A stretch of DNA of 64,000 nt from Budorcas taxicolor (lineage: Eukaryota; Chordata; Mammalia; Artiodactyla; Bovidae): NCBI RefSeq assembly GCF_023091745.1, contig NC_068935.1, positions 61,218,724 through 61,282,723 of the forward strand, in the 5' to 3' direction. The notes under the pieces are model-generated. The model saw only the letters and a list, made by a program, of their open reading frames with translations, ran no database searches and had not been told where the DNA came from. This document shows, one piece after another, positions 36,124 through 47,985 of this stretch. Position 1 is the first letter of the stretch; each line of letters starts with the position of its first letter. A program made the translations under genes and the position numbers.

Positions 36124-36599
36124 AAAACAATAGTACCAAGAGGACAAATAACTGCTCTTGAGCAAATATTACATTTAAAGGATGTGCATTGAAAATGCTA
36201 AATGTCAGATATGAAAAAAAAAAAAAAGAGAGAGAAAATGCCTCCATCCTTAAACATGAGAAGATGCCAGCTGAGTCGTGGCAGACCCTGGAGATAAACA
36301 TGGAACTAGAATTTCAAGTATTTTGCTCAGATGCTGACAGCATTTTGTGCATTCAAGGACAATAAAATATCACTAGTTTACAAACCAAGTGCTCTGATGT
36401 CTCTAAAGAAGCAACAGATACTGGCACTGGAGAGGCTGTTGAAAAATCTCCAAGGAAGAGAAAAGAAAAGATGATGCACAGCCATGAAGTAGAAGGAATG
36501 CGGTAATATGGGGGTTACTTGTGACTGAGATAAAGACAATGAGGGGGCAGGCAGAATCCTTACTGGAACAGGTTCAAGAGAGGAGGAGAGCAAAAACCC
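36124..36599. other. Unassigned intergenic sequence
   Basis: Purine-rich; no gene or family recognised. Confidence 0.3.
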
Positions 36600-36895
36600 A
36601 ACAAACTAGTGAATATAACAAAACAGAAGCAGACTCACAGATACAGAGAACAAACCAGTGGCTACCAGTGTGGAGAGGGACCTGGGGAGGGGCAAGATAG
36701 GGGTAGAGGATTAAGAGGTACAAACTACTATGCATAATATACATAAGCTACAAGGATATATTGTAAACCACAGTGGATATAGCCAATATTTTATAATAAT
36801 TGCAGAGCATCACCTTTCAAAATGGTGAATGACTATATTGTACACCTGGAACTTATATAATAGTGTACATCAACTATATTTCAATTAAAAAAAAC
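36600..36895 (+). mobile_element. L1 3' UTR, first of two adjacent
   Basis: GAAGCAGACTCACAGATACAG to TGTACACCTGGAACTTATA and an A-run. Confidence 0.75.
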
Positions 36896-36899
36896 TTCA

Positions 36900-37290
36900 A
36901 AAATAAGTTGGACAGAGAAAGATATCATATGTGATCACTTATGTGTGGGATCTAAAACTATGATACAAATGGACTTATTTACAAAACAGAAACAGATTCA
37001 CAGACTTAGATAAGGAACTTATGGTTGCTGGGGGGGGTGGATTGGGGGAAGGATACTTAGGGAGTTTGGTCATGTATACACTGCTGTATTTAAAATAGAT
37101 ACCAACAAGGACCCACTGTATAGCACAGGGAACTGTGCTTAGTGTTATTTAACAACCTAACTGGGAAAACAGTCTAAAAAGGAATGGGTATATGTATATG
37201 TGTAACAGATTCCCTTTGCCATAGAGCAGAAACTATCACAACATTGTAAATCAACTATATTCCAATAAAAATTTTGATTTAAATTTCAAA
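36900..37290 (+). mobile_element. L1 3' UTR, second of two adjacent
   Basis: ATATCATATGTGATCACTTA to ACTATATTCCAATAAAAATT; a different old L1 subfamily, placed tail-to-head after the first. Confidence 0.75.
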
Positions 37291-37885
37291 AAAAGAACCA
37301 AAAGAAAAGAAGTACTTACACAGCATATTTGAGAACTCTTTTAAGGAATTTTTCAGTAAAGGTATAAAATATACCACTAAATCATAGTATATTCTTATGT
37401 GAAATATCATTGAGCCTTTATATATATAGTTAATATATACTAATCTATAAAACATAATATCTCAAAACATAAATACAGATCTCAAAAACATAAATACAAA
37501 ATAATACAAATTATAATCAATTTTCTAAAATCACATAGAAGAGTACTACATACTTTTCCTTAGTAAAAGAATGAAAATGTTCTGAAAGGCTATACAGAAA
37601 ATTCACCATAGTCATTGTCTCTAGAGTGGCAGAGGGTGATTGGGAAAAGGGATGAGCCAAGGAGAGTTTGGTCTTATTTGTAAAATTTCATTAAAAAATT
37701 ATCTGGAAAAATTATGACAAAATGTTAACATTTAGTAATTTAGAATGTTGAAGCATGGATGCTTGTTATCCTCTATACTTTCCTACATTTTAAACGTTTT
37801 TCCAAACTGACACCAACAGTAAAAGCATGAGTGAATTGGTTGTGAGGTTGTGTGGGCTAAGGGACTTCAGAGTTTCCATTACTTG
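37291..37885. other. Unassigned AT-rich sequence
   Basis: Contains a small local repeat (CTCAAAACATAAATACAGAT, then CTCAAAAACATAAATACAAA) at 37462-37500. No gene. Confidence 0.35.
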
Positions 37886-39260
37886 CATTCAGTTCAGTTC
37901 AGTCACTCAGTCGTGTTCAACTCTCTGCGACCCCATGGACTGCAGCACACCACGCTTCCCTATCCATCACCAACTCCCAGAGTTTACTCAAATTCATGTC
38001 CATTGAGTCGGTGATGCCATCCAACCATCTCATTCTCTGTCATCCCCTTCTCCTCTGCCCTCGATCTTTCCCAGCATCAGGGTCTTTTCAAATGAGTCAG
38101 TTCTTCGCATCAGGTGGCCAAAGTATTGGAGTTTCAGCTTCAGCATCAGTCCTTCCAGTGAATATTCAGGACTGATTTCCTTTAGGATGGACTAAGGGAC
38201 TTTCAAGAGTCTTCTCCAATGCCACAGTTCAAAAGCATTAATTCTTCGGCACTCAGCTTTCTTTATAGTCCAACTCTCACATCCATACATGACCACTGGA
38301 AAAACCATAGCTTTGACTAGATGGACTTTTGTAGGCAAAGTAAATGTCTCAGCTTTTTAATATGCTGTCTAGGTTGGTCATAGTTTTTCTTCCAAGGAGC
38401 ATGTGTCTTTTAATTTCAAGGCTGCAGTCACCATCTGCATTGATTTTGGACCCCAAGAAAATAAAAACTGTCACTCTTTCCATTGTTTCCCCATCTATTT
38501 ACCATGAAGTGATGGCATCGGATGCCATGATCTTAGTTTTTTGAAGGTTGAAGTTTTAAAGCAACTTTTTCACTCTGCTCTTTCACTTTCATCAAGAGGC
38601 TCTTTAGTTCCTCTTCACTTTCTGCCATAAGGGTAGTGTCTTCTGCGTATCTGAGGTTATTGATATTTCTCCCTGCGATCTTGATTCCAGCCTGTGCTTC
38701 ATCCAGCGTGGCATTTCGCACGATGTACTCTGCATATATGTTAAATAAGCAGGGTGACAATATACAGCCTTGATGTACTCCTTTCCCAATTTGGAACCAG
38801 TCTGTTCTTCCATGTCTGGTTTTAACTGTTGCTTCTTGAGCTCATACAGATTTCTCAGGAGGCAGGTAAGGTGGTTAGGTATTCCCATCTCTTTAACAAT
38901 TTTCCACAGTTTGTTGTGATCTACACAAAGGCTTTGGCATAATCAATAAAGCAGAAGTAGATGTTCTTTTTCTGCTATTCTCTTGTTTTTTATATGATCC
39001 AACGGATGTTGGCAATTTGGCCTCTTGTTCCTTTGCCTTTTCTAAATCCAGTTTGAACATCTGGAAGTTCACGGTTCACGTACTGTTGAAGCCTGACTTG
39101 GAGAATTTTGAGCATTACTTTGCTAGCATGCGAGATGAGTGCAATTGTGTGGTACTTTGAACATTCCTTGGCATTGCCCTTCTTTGGGACGGGAATGAAA
39201 ACTGACCTTTTCCAGTCCTGTGGCCACTGCTGAGTTTTCCAAATTTGGTCCCATAACTTC
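37886..39260 (-). mobile_element. BovB LINE fragment, reverse half of an inverted pair
   Basis: Begins with the reverse of the BovB 3' end (TTCAGTTCAGTTCAGTCACTC) and extends into the RT region (YAEYIVRNATLDEAQAG and YAEDTTLMAESEEELKSL; the catalytic YADD reads YAED). Confidence 0.9.
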
Positions 39261-40003
39261 ATGACAAATAGATGGTGAAAGAATGGAAACAGTGGCAGAT
39301 TTTATTTTCTTGGGATCCAAAATCACTGCAGATGGTGACTGCAGCCATGAAATTAAAAGACATTAGCTCCTTTTTTTCCCTTTTTTAAATATAAATTTAT
39401 TTATTTTAATTGGAGGCTAATTACTTTACAATATTGTATTGGTTTTGCCACACATCAACATGAATCCGCCATCCTTGGAAGAAAAGCTATGACCAACCTA
39501 GACAGCATATTAAAAAGCAGAGACATTACTTTGCTGACAAAAGTACATGTAGTCAAAGCTATGGTTTTTCCAGTAGTCATTCATGTATGGATGTGAAAGT
39601 TGGACTATAAAGAAAGCTGAGTACTGAAGAACTGATGCTTTTGAACTGTGGTGTTGGAGAAGACTCTTCAGAGTCCCTTGGACTGCAAGGAGATCAAATC
39701 AGTTCATCCTAAAGGAAATCAGTCCTGAATATTCATTGGAAGCACTGATGGTGAAGTTGAAACTCCAATACTTTGGCCACCTGATGCGAAGAACTGACAC
39801 ATTGGAAAAGACTCTGATGCTGGGAAAGATTGAAGGTGGGAGAAGGGGACGACAGAGGATAAGATGGCTGGATGGCATCACCAACTTAATGGACATGAAT
39901 TTGAGTAAACTCTGGGAGTTCGTGATGGACAGGGAAGCCTGACTGCTGCAGTCCATGGGGTTGCAAAGAGTTGGACATAACTGAGCGACTGTGAATTGAA
40001 CAT
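39255..40003 (+). mobile_element. BovB LINE fragment, forward half of an inverted pair
   Basis: Starts at the 5' edge of the reverse copy and runs to the normal 3' end (GAGTTGGACATAACTGAGCG). An L1 tail is inserted at 39373-39477. Confidence 0.9.
39373..39477 (-). mobile_element. L1 3' tail inserted in BovB
   Basis: ATAAATTTATTTATTTTAAT and GGTTTTGCCACACATCAAC are the reverse of the ruminant L1 end; TCCTT is repeated at both edges. Confidence 0.8.
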
Positions 40004-40122
40004 AATACTTACTGATTGAAAGGAGGTCACAAAAGAATATGTACAGTATGATTCCATTTATATAAAGTTCAAAACTGGAAAACCAACAACACAAAAGAGA
40101 ACTAAGGTGACGGTGACAATAT

Positions 40123-40334
40123 GAAAGTGAAAGTGTTGCTCAGTCGTGTCCCACTTTTTGGGACCCCAGGGACTGTAGCCCACCAGGCTCCTCTGTCTAT
40201 GGGATTCTCCAGGCAAGAATATTGGAGTGGGTAGCCATTCCCTTCCCCAAGGGATCTTCCTGACCCCGGGATCAAACCCGTGTGTGGTCTGAGCCACCAG
40301 GGAAGCCCAAACTTACAAAAAAAAAAAAAAAAAA
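40123..40334 (-). mobile_element. Bov-tA SINE
   Basis: Reverse copy, TGTTGCTCAGTCGTGTCCC to GAGCCACCAGGGAAGCCC, followed by an A-run. Confidence 0.88.
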
Positions 40335-40375
40335 TTAAAAAAGAGCCGAATATATGAGCGAGAGGAACTTTCTTC

Positions 40376-40391
40376 TCCATTAGGTGGAGCT
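40376..40391 (+). repeat. 16-bp direct repeat, left copy (putative target-site duplication)
   Basis: TCCATTAGGTGGAGCT is identical to 43805-43820. The two copies flank the 3'-truncated L1 exactly at its right edge. Confidence 0.7.
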
Positions 40392-41790
40392 CCCACAATG
40401 CCCACAACATCAGAGAAGGGCCAGATATATTTTTACTATTTTTAAAATCATTCCTTTTTTTTTCTTTTTTTTTCTTTTTTCTGACTTTTTTTTTAATAGT
40501 TAAGTCTTCTATTTCTCCTCTAATTTTTATTTCTATAACCTATTATTAATATTCAAAAAAAAAGACTTTTTTTTTTTTTAAAGGCAAACACCATATATAG
40601 TCTTTGGATGGTTATTGGTGTTTGTTTTTTTGTTTGTTTGTTTGTTTTTTTAATAATTCTTGTGGCTTTTTTTTTCTTTTTTCCTTTTTCCTTCTGCTTC
40701 TTTTCTTTAATATTGTATTTTTGAAAATCCAACCTCTTCTCTAGATTTTTAATCTTTGCTCTTCGGTGTTGGTTGTCAATTTTGTACATTTAAAAACCCA
40801 AACTTCACTACCCAATTTTACCTGAGAGCGAGATTACAGGCTTGACCACTCTCTCCTCCTTTGGACTCTCCTTTTTCTCCACCAGGTGGCCTCTGTCTCT
40901 TTTCTCCCCCATCTCTTCTCTATCCAACTCTGTGAATCTCTGTGTGTTCCAGACGGTGGAGAACACCTAAGGAACTGGTTACCGGCAGGATTTGTCTCTC
41001 TCCTGCTCATTCCTCTCTCTTATCCTCCTGGCCACCTCTGTCTACTTCCTCCCTCTCCTCTTCCCTGTTTAACTCTGTAAATACCTCTGAGCGGTCTAGG
41101 CTATGGAGCGCATATAAGGAAGTGACTACTGGCTAGCTTGCTCTCTCCTCTTTTGATCTCACCCCATCTCATTCCAGTCACCTCTAACTACCCCCTCCCT
41201 CTTCTCTTCTCCTTGTAACTCAGTGAACCTCTCTGGGTGTCCCTCAATGTGGAGAAACTTTTCATCTTTAACCTAGATGTTTTATCATCGGTGCTGTATA
41301 GATGGAGAAGTCTAGAGGCTACTGTAAAAATAAAACTGAAAACCAGAAGCAGGAGGCTTAAGTCCAAAGCCTGAAAACATCAGAGAACTCCTGAATTCAG
41401 GGAACATTAAGCAATAGGAGCTCATCAAATGCCTCCATACCTACACTGAAACCAAGCTCCACCCAAGGGCCAACAAGTTCCAAAACAAGACATACCACTC
41501 AAATTCTCCAGCAACACAGGAACACACTCCTGAACTTCAATATACAGGCAGCTCAAAGTTACTCCAAAACCTTTGACGTCTCATAACCCATTACTGATCA
41601 CTCCACTGCACTCCAGAGAGAAGAAACCCAGCTCCACCCACCAGAACTCCAACACAAGCCTCCCTAACCAGGAAACCTAGACAAGCCACTGATAGAACCC
41701 CACCCACAGTGAGGAAGCTCCATAATAAAGAGAACTCCACAAATTACCAGAATATTAAAAGGCCACCCCAAACGCAGCAATATAATCAAG

Positions 41791-42712
41791 ATGAAGAGAC
41801 AGAGGAATACTCAGCAGGTAAAGGAACAGGAGGGTTGCCCACCAAACCAAACAAAAGAGGAAGAGGTAGGGAATCTACCTGAGAAAGAATTCCGAATATT
41901 GATAGTGAAAATGATCCAAAATCTTGAAATCAAAATGGAATCACAGATAAATAGCCTAGAGACAAGGATTGAGAAGATGCAAGAAAGGTTTAACAAGGAC
42001 CTAGAAGAAATAAAAAAGAGTCAATATATAATGAATAACTCAATAAATGAGATCAGAAACACTCTGGAAGCAACAAATAGCAGAATAACGGAGGCAGAAG
42101 ATAGGATTAGTGAAATAGAAGATAGAATGGTAGAAATAAATGAATCAGAGAGGAAACAAGAAAAACGATTTAAAAGAAATGAGGACAATCTCAGAAACCT
42201 CCAGGACGATATGAAACGCTCCAACATTCGAATTATAGGAGTCCCAGAAGAAGAAGACAGAAAGACCATGAGAAAATCCTTGAGGAGATAATAGTTGAAA
42301 ACTTCCCTAAACTGGGGAAGGAAATAATCACCCAAGTCCAAGAAACACAGAGAGTTCCAAATAGGATAAACCCAAGGCGAAACACCCCAAGACACATATT
42401 AATCAAATTAACAAAGATCAAACACAAAGAACAAATATTAAAAGCAGCAAGGGAAAAACAACAAATAACACACAAGGGGATTCCCATAAGGATAACAGCT
42501 GATCTTTCAATAGAAACTCTTCAGGCCAGGAGGGAATGGCAAGACATACTTAAAGTGCTGAAAGAAAATAACCTACAGCCCAGATTACTGTACCCAGCAA
42601 GGATCTCATTCAAATACGAAGGAGAAATCAAAAGCTTTACAGACAAGCAAAAGCTGAGAGAATTCAGCACCACCAAACCAGCTCTCCAACAAATTCTAAA
42701 GGATATTCTCTA
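41791..42712 (+). pseudogene. L1 ORF1 (RNA-binding protein), frameshifted
   Basis: The frame begins MKRQRNTQQVKEQEG and has a long coiled coil (ITEAEDRISEIEDRM region) followed by NIRIIGVPEEEDRK, the start of the L1 RRM. A frameshift near 42265 diverts the annotated frame to an early stop at 42291. The remaining ORF1 C-terminal sequence (INPRRNTPRHILIKLTK, then ITADLSIETLQARREW) continues in another frame to TAG at 42712. ORF1p normally trimerises and coats L1 RNA; this copy cannot. Confidence 0.85.
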
Positions 42713-42764
42713 GACAGGAAACACAAAAAGGGTGTATAAACCCGAACCCAAAACAATAAACTAA

Positions 42765-43804
42765 ATGGTAACAGGATCATACTTATCAATAATTACCTTA
42801 AACATAAATGGGTTGAATGCCCCAACCAAAAGACAAAGACTGGCCGAATGGATACAAAAACAAGACCCCTCTATATGCTGCTTACAAGAGACCCACCTCA
42901 AAACAAGGGACACATACAGACTGAAAGTGAAGGGCTGGAAAAAGATATACCATGCAAATAGAGACCAAAAGAAAGCAGGAGTGGCAATACTCATTTCCGA
43001 TAAAACAGACTTTAAAACAAAGGCTGTGAAAAGAGACAAAGAAGGCCACTACATAATGATCAAAGGATGAATCCAAGAAGAAGATATAACAATTATAAAT
43101 ATATATGCACCCAATATAGGAGCACCGCAATATGTAAGACAAATGCTAACAAGTATGAAAGGGGAAATCAACAATAACACAATAATAGTGGGAGACTTTA
43201 ATACCCCACTCACACCTATGGACAGATCAACTAAACAGAAAATCAACAAAGAAACGCAAACTTTAAATGATACATTAGACCAGTTAGACCTAATTGATAT
43301 CTATAGGGCATTTCACCCCAAAACAATGAATTTCACCTTTTTCTCAAGTGCTCATGGAACATTCTCCAGGATAGATCACATCCTGGGCCACAAATCTAAA
43401 CTTGATAAATTCAAAAAAATCGAAATCATTCCAAGCATCTTTTCTGACCATAATGCATTAAGATTAGATCTCAATTACAGGAGAAAAACTATTAAAAATT
43501 CCAACATATGGAGGTTGAACAACACACTTCTGAATAACCAACAAATCACAGAAGAAATCAAAAAAGAAATCAAAATATGCATAGAAACTAATGAAAATGG
43601 AAACACAACAACCCAAAACCTGTGGGACACTATAAAAGCAGTGCTAAGAGGAAAGTTCATAGCAATACAGGCATACCTCAAGAAACAAGAAAAAAGTCAA
43701 ATAAATAACCTAACTCTACACCTAAAGCAACTAGAAAAGGAAGAATTGGAGAACCCCAGAGTTAGTAGAAGGAAAGAAATCTTAAAAATTAGGGCAGAAA
43801 TAAA
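42765..43804 (+). pseudogene. L1 ORF2 N-terminal (AP-type endonuclease) fragment
   Basis: The first segment (42765-43070) ends at a TGA that interrupts the endonuclease after the HYIMIKG motif. The frame resumes and is read from 43143 to about 43804 (IIVGDFNTPL, then SRIDHILGHKS and IFSDHNALRLD). A few L1 codons follow, and after about 43804 the frame runs into unrelated sequence. Reverse transcriptase and the cysteine-rich C-terminus are missing. The endonuclease nicks target DNA in live L1; this one is dead. Confidence 0.85.
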
Positions 43805-43820
43805 TCCATTAGGTGGAGCT
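43805..43820 (+). repeat. 16-bp direct repeat, right copy
   Basis: This is identical to 40376-40391. Bases immediately outside the 16 differ (A versus C before, G versus C after), so the match is limited to the repeat. Confidence 0.7.
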
Positions 43821-44264
43821 GTGGCTTCGTGAACCAGCTGACAGAAAATATTTTTCAATTCTCTCTCTATCCTACCACTACTTGGAAACTTGTTTCAATC
43901 ACAGAGATAGAGAAGCTCAGCGAAGCTAGTTATGAACTCCTGGGTTCATCAGTCCCCTTCCCACTCCTGTACGTGAGTGAATGGGCTCTTAATGAGCACA
44001 CCAAAGACTTTGATTACTAAGCCCCTGGAGAGACCAAAGCCCAGGTCCCAGGTTGACTGCTGAATGGAGTACATGCAGGACAGACAGGAACAGCAGAGCA
44101 AAGGCTATAGAAACTGAGCTGCCACTGGGATCACAGGTCAAAGAAGCGGGCTAGAAGGTGTAGCTTAACCTGAACCAGGTCAAGTGTCTGCTAAAGCACA
44201 GATATCAACATCCTCCATAATTTGACCAGACCTAGGGTCTTTTAAATTAACAGTCAAACCATCC
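43821..44264. other. Unassigned sequence right of the truncated L1
   Basis: Pre-insertion flank; later part (AGATATCAACATCCTCCATA) resembles an old L1 5' region that resumes at 44.64 kb. Confidence 0.35.
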
Positions 44265-44636
44265 AGGATACATGTACACCCATGGCTGATTCATGTCAAT
44301 GTACGGCAAAAACCACTACAATATTGTAAAGTAATGAGCCTCCAATTAAAATAAATTTTAAAAATAATTCAAAAAAATCCAGCCTCTCCCTCTGGCATTA
44401 AAACATGTATAATATCATATAAGAAACAAATTGCCAGTCCAGGTTCGATGCAGGATATAGGATGCTTGGGGCTGGTGCACTGGGATGACCCAGAGGGATG
44501 GTATGGGGAGGGAGGTGGGAGGGGGGTTCAGGATGGGGAACACGTGTACACCCTTGGCAGATTCACGTTTATGTATGGCAAAACCAATACAATATTGTAA
44601 AGTTAATAATAATAATAAATAAATGATAAAGGGTTA
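44265..44636 (+). mobile_element. Two consecutive L1 3' tails
   Basis: The first ends in TAATGAGCCTCCAATTAAAA; the second runs from GCCAGTCCAGGTTCGATGC to an AATAATAATAAATAAAT tail. ATCCAGGA occurs on both sides of the block, suggesting it entered an older L1 as a unit. Confidence 0.85.
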
Positions 44637-45290
44637 AAAAAATCCAGGATAAAATCCAAAATTAGTTGGCACATGAAGAACCATGAGAATCTCAACTTCC
44701 GTGGGAAAAAACCATTAACGGTCATGACATAGATGATGGAATTATCTGAAAAAGACTTTTAAAGTGGCTAGTACACAAACGCTTGCATGAGTAATCACGA
44801 ACACTTGAAACAAAAGTTAAAATAGAAAGCATCAGCCAAGAAATAGAAGATACAGAGAAAAGCCAAACAGAACCTTCAGAACTGAAAAATATAATTAACT
44901 GGAATAAATAAATACCCAATGGAATGACTAATTATCAGAAGGGAGATGAAAAAGGAAAGATTCAGTAAAACTTTAGATAGACGAACACAAATCACTCATT
45001 CTGCAAAATAGAAAGAGAGAGATTTAAAGAACCAAACAGAGCCTCAAGGACCAGCTGGGACAACATCTAAAGCTCTAATATTTGTGTTATTAGAGTCACA
45101 GAAAGGGAAGAGGATCAGTGCAGTAATAATGGCAGGAAATGTTCCAAGTTTGAGAAAAGACAAAACCAAAGACTCAAGTTGTATGAACCTGAACACAATA
45201 CCCCGCCCTGCAAATCCATGCCAAAGCAAAATCATAATCAAACTTCTCAAAATGAAACAGCAAAAATTTTGAAAAAATGATGCAACATCT
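44637..45290 (+). mobile_element. Old L1 5' UTR/ORF1 fragment
   Basis: GAAATAGAAGATACAGAGAAA and GAACTGAAAAATATAATTAA match the wording of old L1 ORF1. Interrupted by stops. Confidence 0.6.
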
Positions 45291-46059
45291 CTGATTCTGA
45301 TGACTATGTATTTTTTATCAGAATCACAGGGGCTATTAATAGCTTAATGAATATAAATTTGGCCCACATTATGTTGCTTCTTTATTTTGTGATTTTTTTT
45401 TCCCTTGAAACCCCAAACTTTCTTGCTAAACTCTTCCTAGGTGCATAGCCATATATTTGCTCAGTACATTTCAAAATTACTTCTTCCAAAATCCTATCAA
45501 AATTCTCATTCTTAAATGCAGCTCTGTTGCATATAAGGAGAACAAAGTTACTATGTACTCAGAGTGAATGTGCAGTTGGTTATATCATTGGAACAATTAA
45601 GTTTTAAAGCAAAATTGTGCAAAAATAGCAGGTACACATCATTTAAGTCCTTGGGGCCAGATGTGTTTTGGAATTTAGAATGTTTAACACATAGAACATG
45701 CTAGTAATACCCCACAGGGACTGAAATAGCACCCTGTAATGAAGCACACTAATATTTATTTTTGTACCAAAATGCAAATGCCAAATTCACATATGAATAT
45801 TTACACTTAGTAAGATAAACAATGACTGTAGCCTCATTATAGTTCAAGTACAGTTCTGTGACCAAAAGCATTTGCTGCAAACTTAACAAATCTTGTTTCC
45901 CGGAGTTTTTTTAATTTTATATTTGCAGATAATTTATTGGGGACCCATATTTCAACCTTCAACTTATCAGCAACTCCTATCAATCATATCTGCAGATCGA
46001 GCTTCTCGAAATTTTTTCTTTAGAGCTACTGCCAACATTCTAGCATTCTAGACCAGATC
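45291..46059. other. Unassigned AT-rich sequence
   Basis: Nothing recognised. Confidence 0.3.
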
Positions 46060-46570
46060 ATTCTAAATCTCTGGCCTGGATGACTTGAAAAGACTTCTAA
46101 TTGACTTCCCTGATCTGTCTTATTTCCCTACTAATCATCTTCCACTCTCCTCCCAGACTAATCTTTCAAAACTGTAAAAAGGACTGTGTGGTAGCTTTGA
46201 CTCCCTACTGCTTATATAACAAAGCCCAGATTTCTATACAAGTTCCTACAAGTTCCAGTAACTCTTTAAGCTCGAGCTTTATCTCTTGTTGCACCCATCA
46301 TCCATGACAGTATGGCCATGCTAAACTACTCCGAGTTCCCAGAATAACCCACCAAGCTTCCATTTGCCAACCAGTTACTGTCACTCCACCTCATCTCCTT
46401 TTCCCTCACGTTCAGCTTCTTTATCAAAGTAACCCACACTCCCTGTGAAGTGTTCATTCCACTTGGAATAGTCAGTGCCTCTAATTGATGACATGTCTAT
46501 CTACCCTTGCAGCCCCTGTATCTTGACCTGCCAGCCTGCTGCCTAAATGCCTAATAGATGCTCAAGAAAT
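46060..46570 (+). mobile_element. L2 LINE 3' region
   Basis: TGACTCCCTACTGCTTATA, CCTGTATCTTGACCTGCC and CTAATAGATGCTCAAGAAAT follow the L2 3' end in order. Confidence 0.6.
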
Positions 46571-46674
46571 GTGGAGCAAAGCTGGGGAACTCTGTAGCTC
46601 TCTCCCCATCATGGAATCCACTCTTCCACAAAGAGGAAGAGTGAGCTCAACCTGTCTACAGCAAATGTTAGCAG

Positions 46675-46790
46675 AATACATAGATGGGATGGGAAGGGAG
46701 GTGGGAGGAGGGTTCAGGATGGGGAACACATGTACACCCATGGCTGATTCATGTCATTGTATGTCATTTAGAAAGTCTTTAAAAAAACTG
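46675..46790 (+). mobile_element. L1 3' tail
   Basis: GATGGGATGGGAAGGGAGG to GGCTGATTCATGTCATTG. Confidence 0.75.
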
Positions 46791-46809
46791 ATGAAAAAGA
46801 AAACATTTC

Positions 46810-46945
46810 TAGGAGTGCCTGGCAGTCCAGTGGTTAGGACTCAGTGCTTTCACTGCTGAGGGCCCAGGTTCAGTCCCTGGGTGGGGAAATAAGATCCCAA
46901 AAGCCATGCAGCGTGGGCAAATAAAAAAGAGAGAGAGAGAGAGAA
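46810..46945 (+). mobile_element. CHR-type SINE with GA tail
   Basis: GAGTGCCTGGCAGTCCAG to GCAGCGTGGGCAAATAAA, ending in a GAGAGA microsatellite (46929-46944). Confidence 0.8.
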
Positions 46946-47410
46946 GACATTTCTTGCTTGACCTACTTCCCTAATACAAATGTATATGCTACATGTATAT
47001 ATCAAAAAAGAAAGAAGGTAATAATACATCACAAATGTTACCATGTAGGAGATGGAAGGAATAGAAACTGGGTCCCAGATGGTTGATATGCAGGTGCAGT
47101 TACTCAGCTGCCAGTTCATTTCACTGGTCATTTCCATCTCTGAGGGTTGACACCACTTCACATCAGATCTAAAGGGCAATTGATAAATCAGCTCACTTTG
47201 GGAGATGACAAGTCTACCATGTAAACATCTAGTCAGGACATAGCCTTTGAGACAACGCTTATGCTCATCAATAGGTAAAAGATAATAGGAAGGAACCAGT
47301 AAAAAAGCTAAAAAAATAAAAGACTGTGGCTATTTTCTACATGAAATTAAGGTATCATTACAAAGCTACATATTTCAGCTTAGTTTTTATTTTATTTATT
47401 TTTTAAAATT
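46946..47410. other. Unassigned intergenic sequence
   Basis: No gene or family recognised. Confidence 0.3.
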
Positions 47411-47630
47411 TTATTTCAGTCGCTAAGTCATGTCAAACTCTGCAACCCCGTGGGCTGCCGTATCCCAGGCTTCCCTGTCCTTCACTATTTCCTGGAATTT
47501 GCTCAGACTCATGCCCATTGAGTCAGCGATACCATCCAGCCATCTCATCCTCTGTCATCCCCTTCTCCTCCTGCCCTCAATCTTTCCCAGCATCAGGGTC
47601 TTTTCCAATGAAAAGACCAGGTGCCAAAGT
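47411..47630 (-). mobile_element. BovB 3' tail
   Basis: TTTCAGTCGCTAAGTCATG to CAGGGTCTTTTCCAATGAAA, reverse orientation. Confidence 0.85.
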
Positions 47631-47789
47631 ATTAGAGCTGTGTAACCTTGATTAAACAACTTAAACTCTTTCTTTATTTGTAAAATTTAGATAAACTATG
47701 ATTCATATAATTAGAGTTATTAAGAGAATAAATAATGTAACACGTGTACCATTTTGTATAAATAAGAGAATATATACAGCAAAAAGGAA

Positions 47790-47985
47790 ACAAACTCTTA
47801 TTGAACTTTTACTAGGCTCTGTTAAGTGTTTTCACAATATTAAATATTTAGTTTTAATAATAACTATGTTTAGTAGGTATCATAAAGTCTTGTTTTATGG
47901 ATGAGGAGACAAGACTCTCAGAGAGGGCAAATACCTTGCTCAAAGTCTTACAGTCAATTAGTGGCAGGCTTAGAAGCCCATATTC
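47790..47985 (-). repeat. MIR SINE remnant
   Basis: CTAGGCTCTGTTAAGTGTTTT, GATGAGGAGACAAGACTC and TAGTGGCAGGCTTAGAAGCC in reverse-MIR order. Confidence 0.6.

Larger units (their letters stand above)
40392..43804 (+). mobile_element. L1 LINE: 5' UTR, ORF1 and ORF2 endonuclease, 3' part absent
   Basis: The element contains a pyrimidine-rich 5' UTR-like stretch (about 40.4-41.79 kb), an ORF1 frame from 41791, and the start of ORF2 at 42765, whose product opens with a typical L1 endonuclease (SIITLNINGLNAPTKRQR, then SICCLQETH, GDFNTPL and FSDHNALRLDL). The sequence leaves the L1 consensus at about 43804, before the reverse transcriptase. It is bounded by identical 16-bp repeats at 40376-40391 and 43805-43820. 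Loss of the 3' rather than the 5' part is the reverse of normal L1 truncation, and there is no poly(A) tail. Confidence 0.85.
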
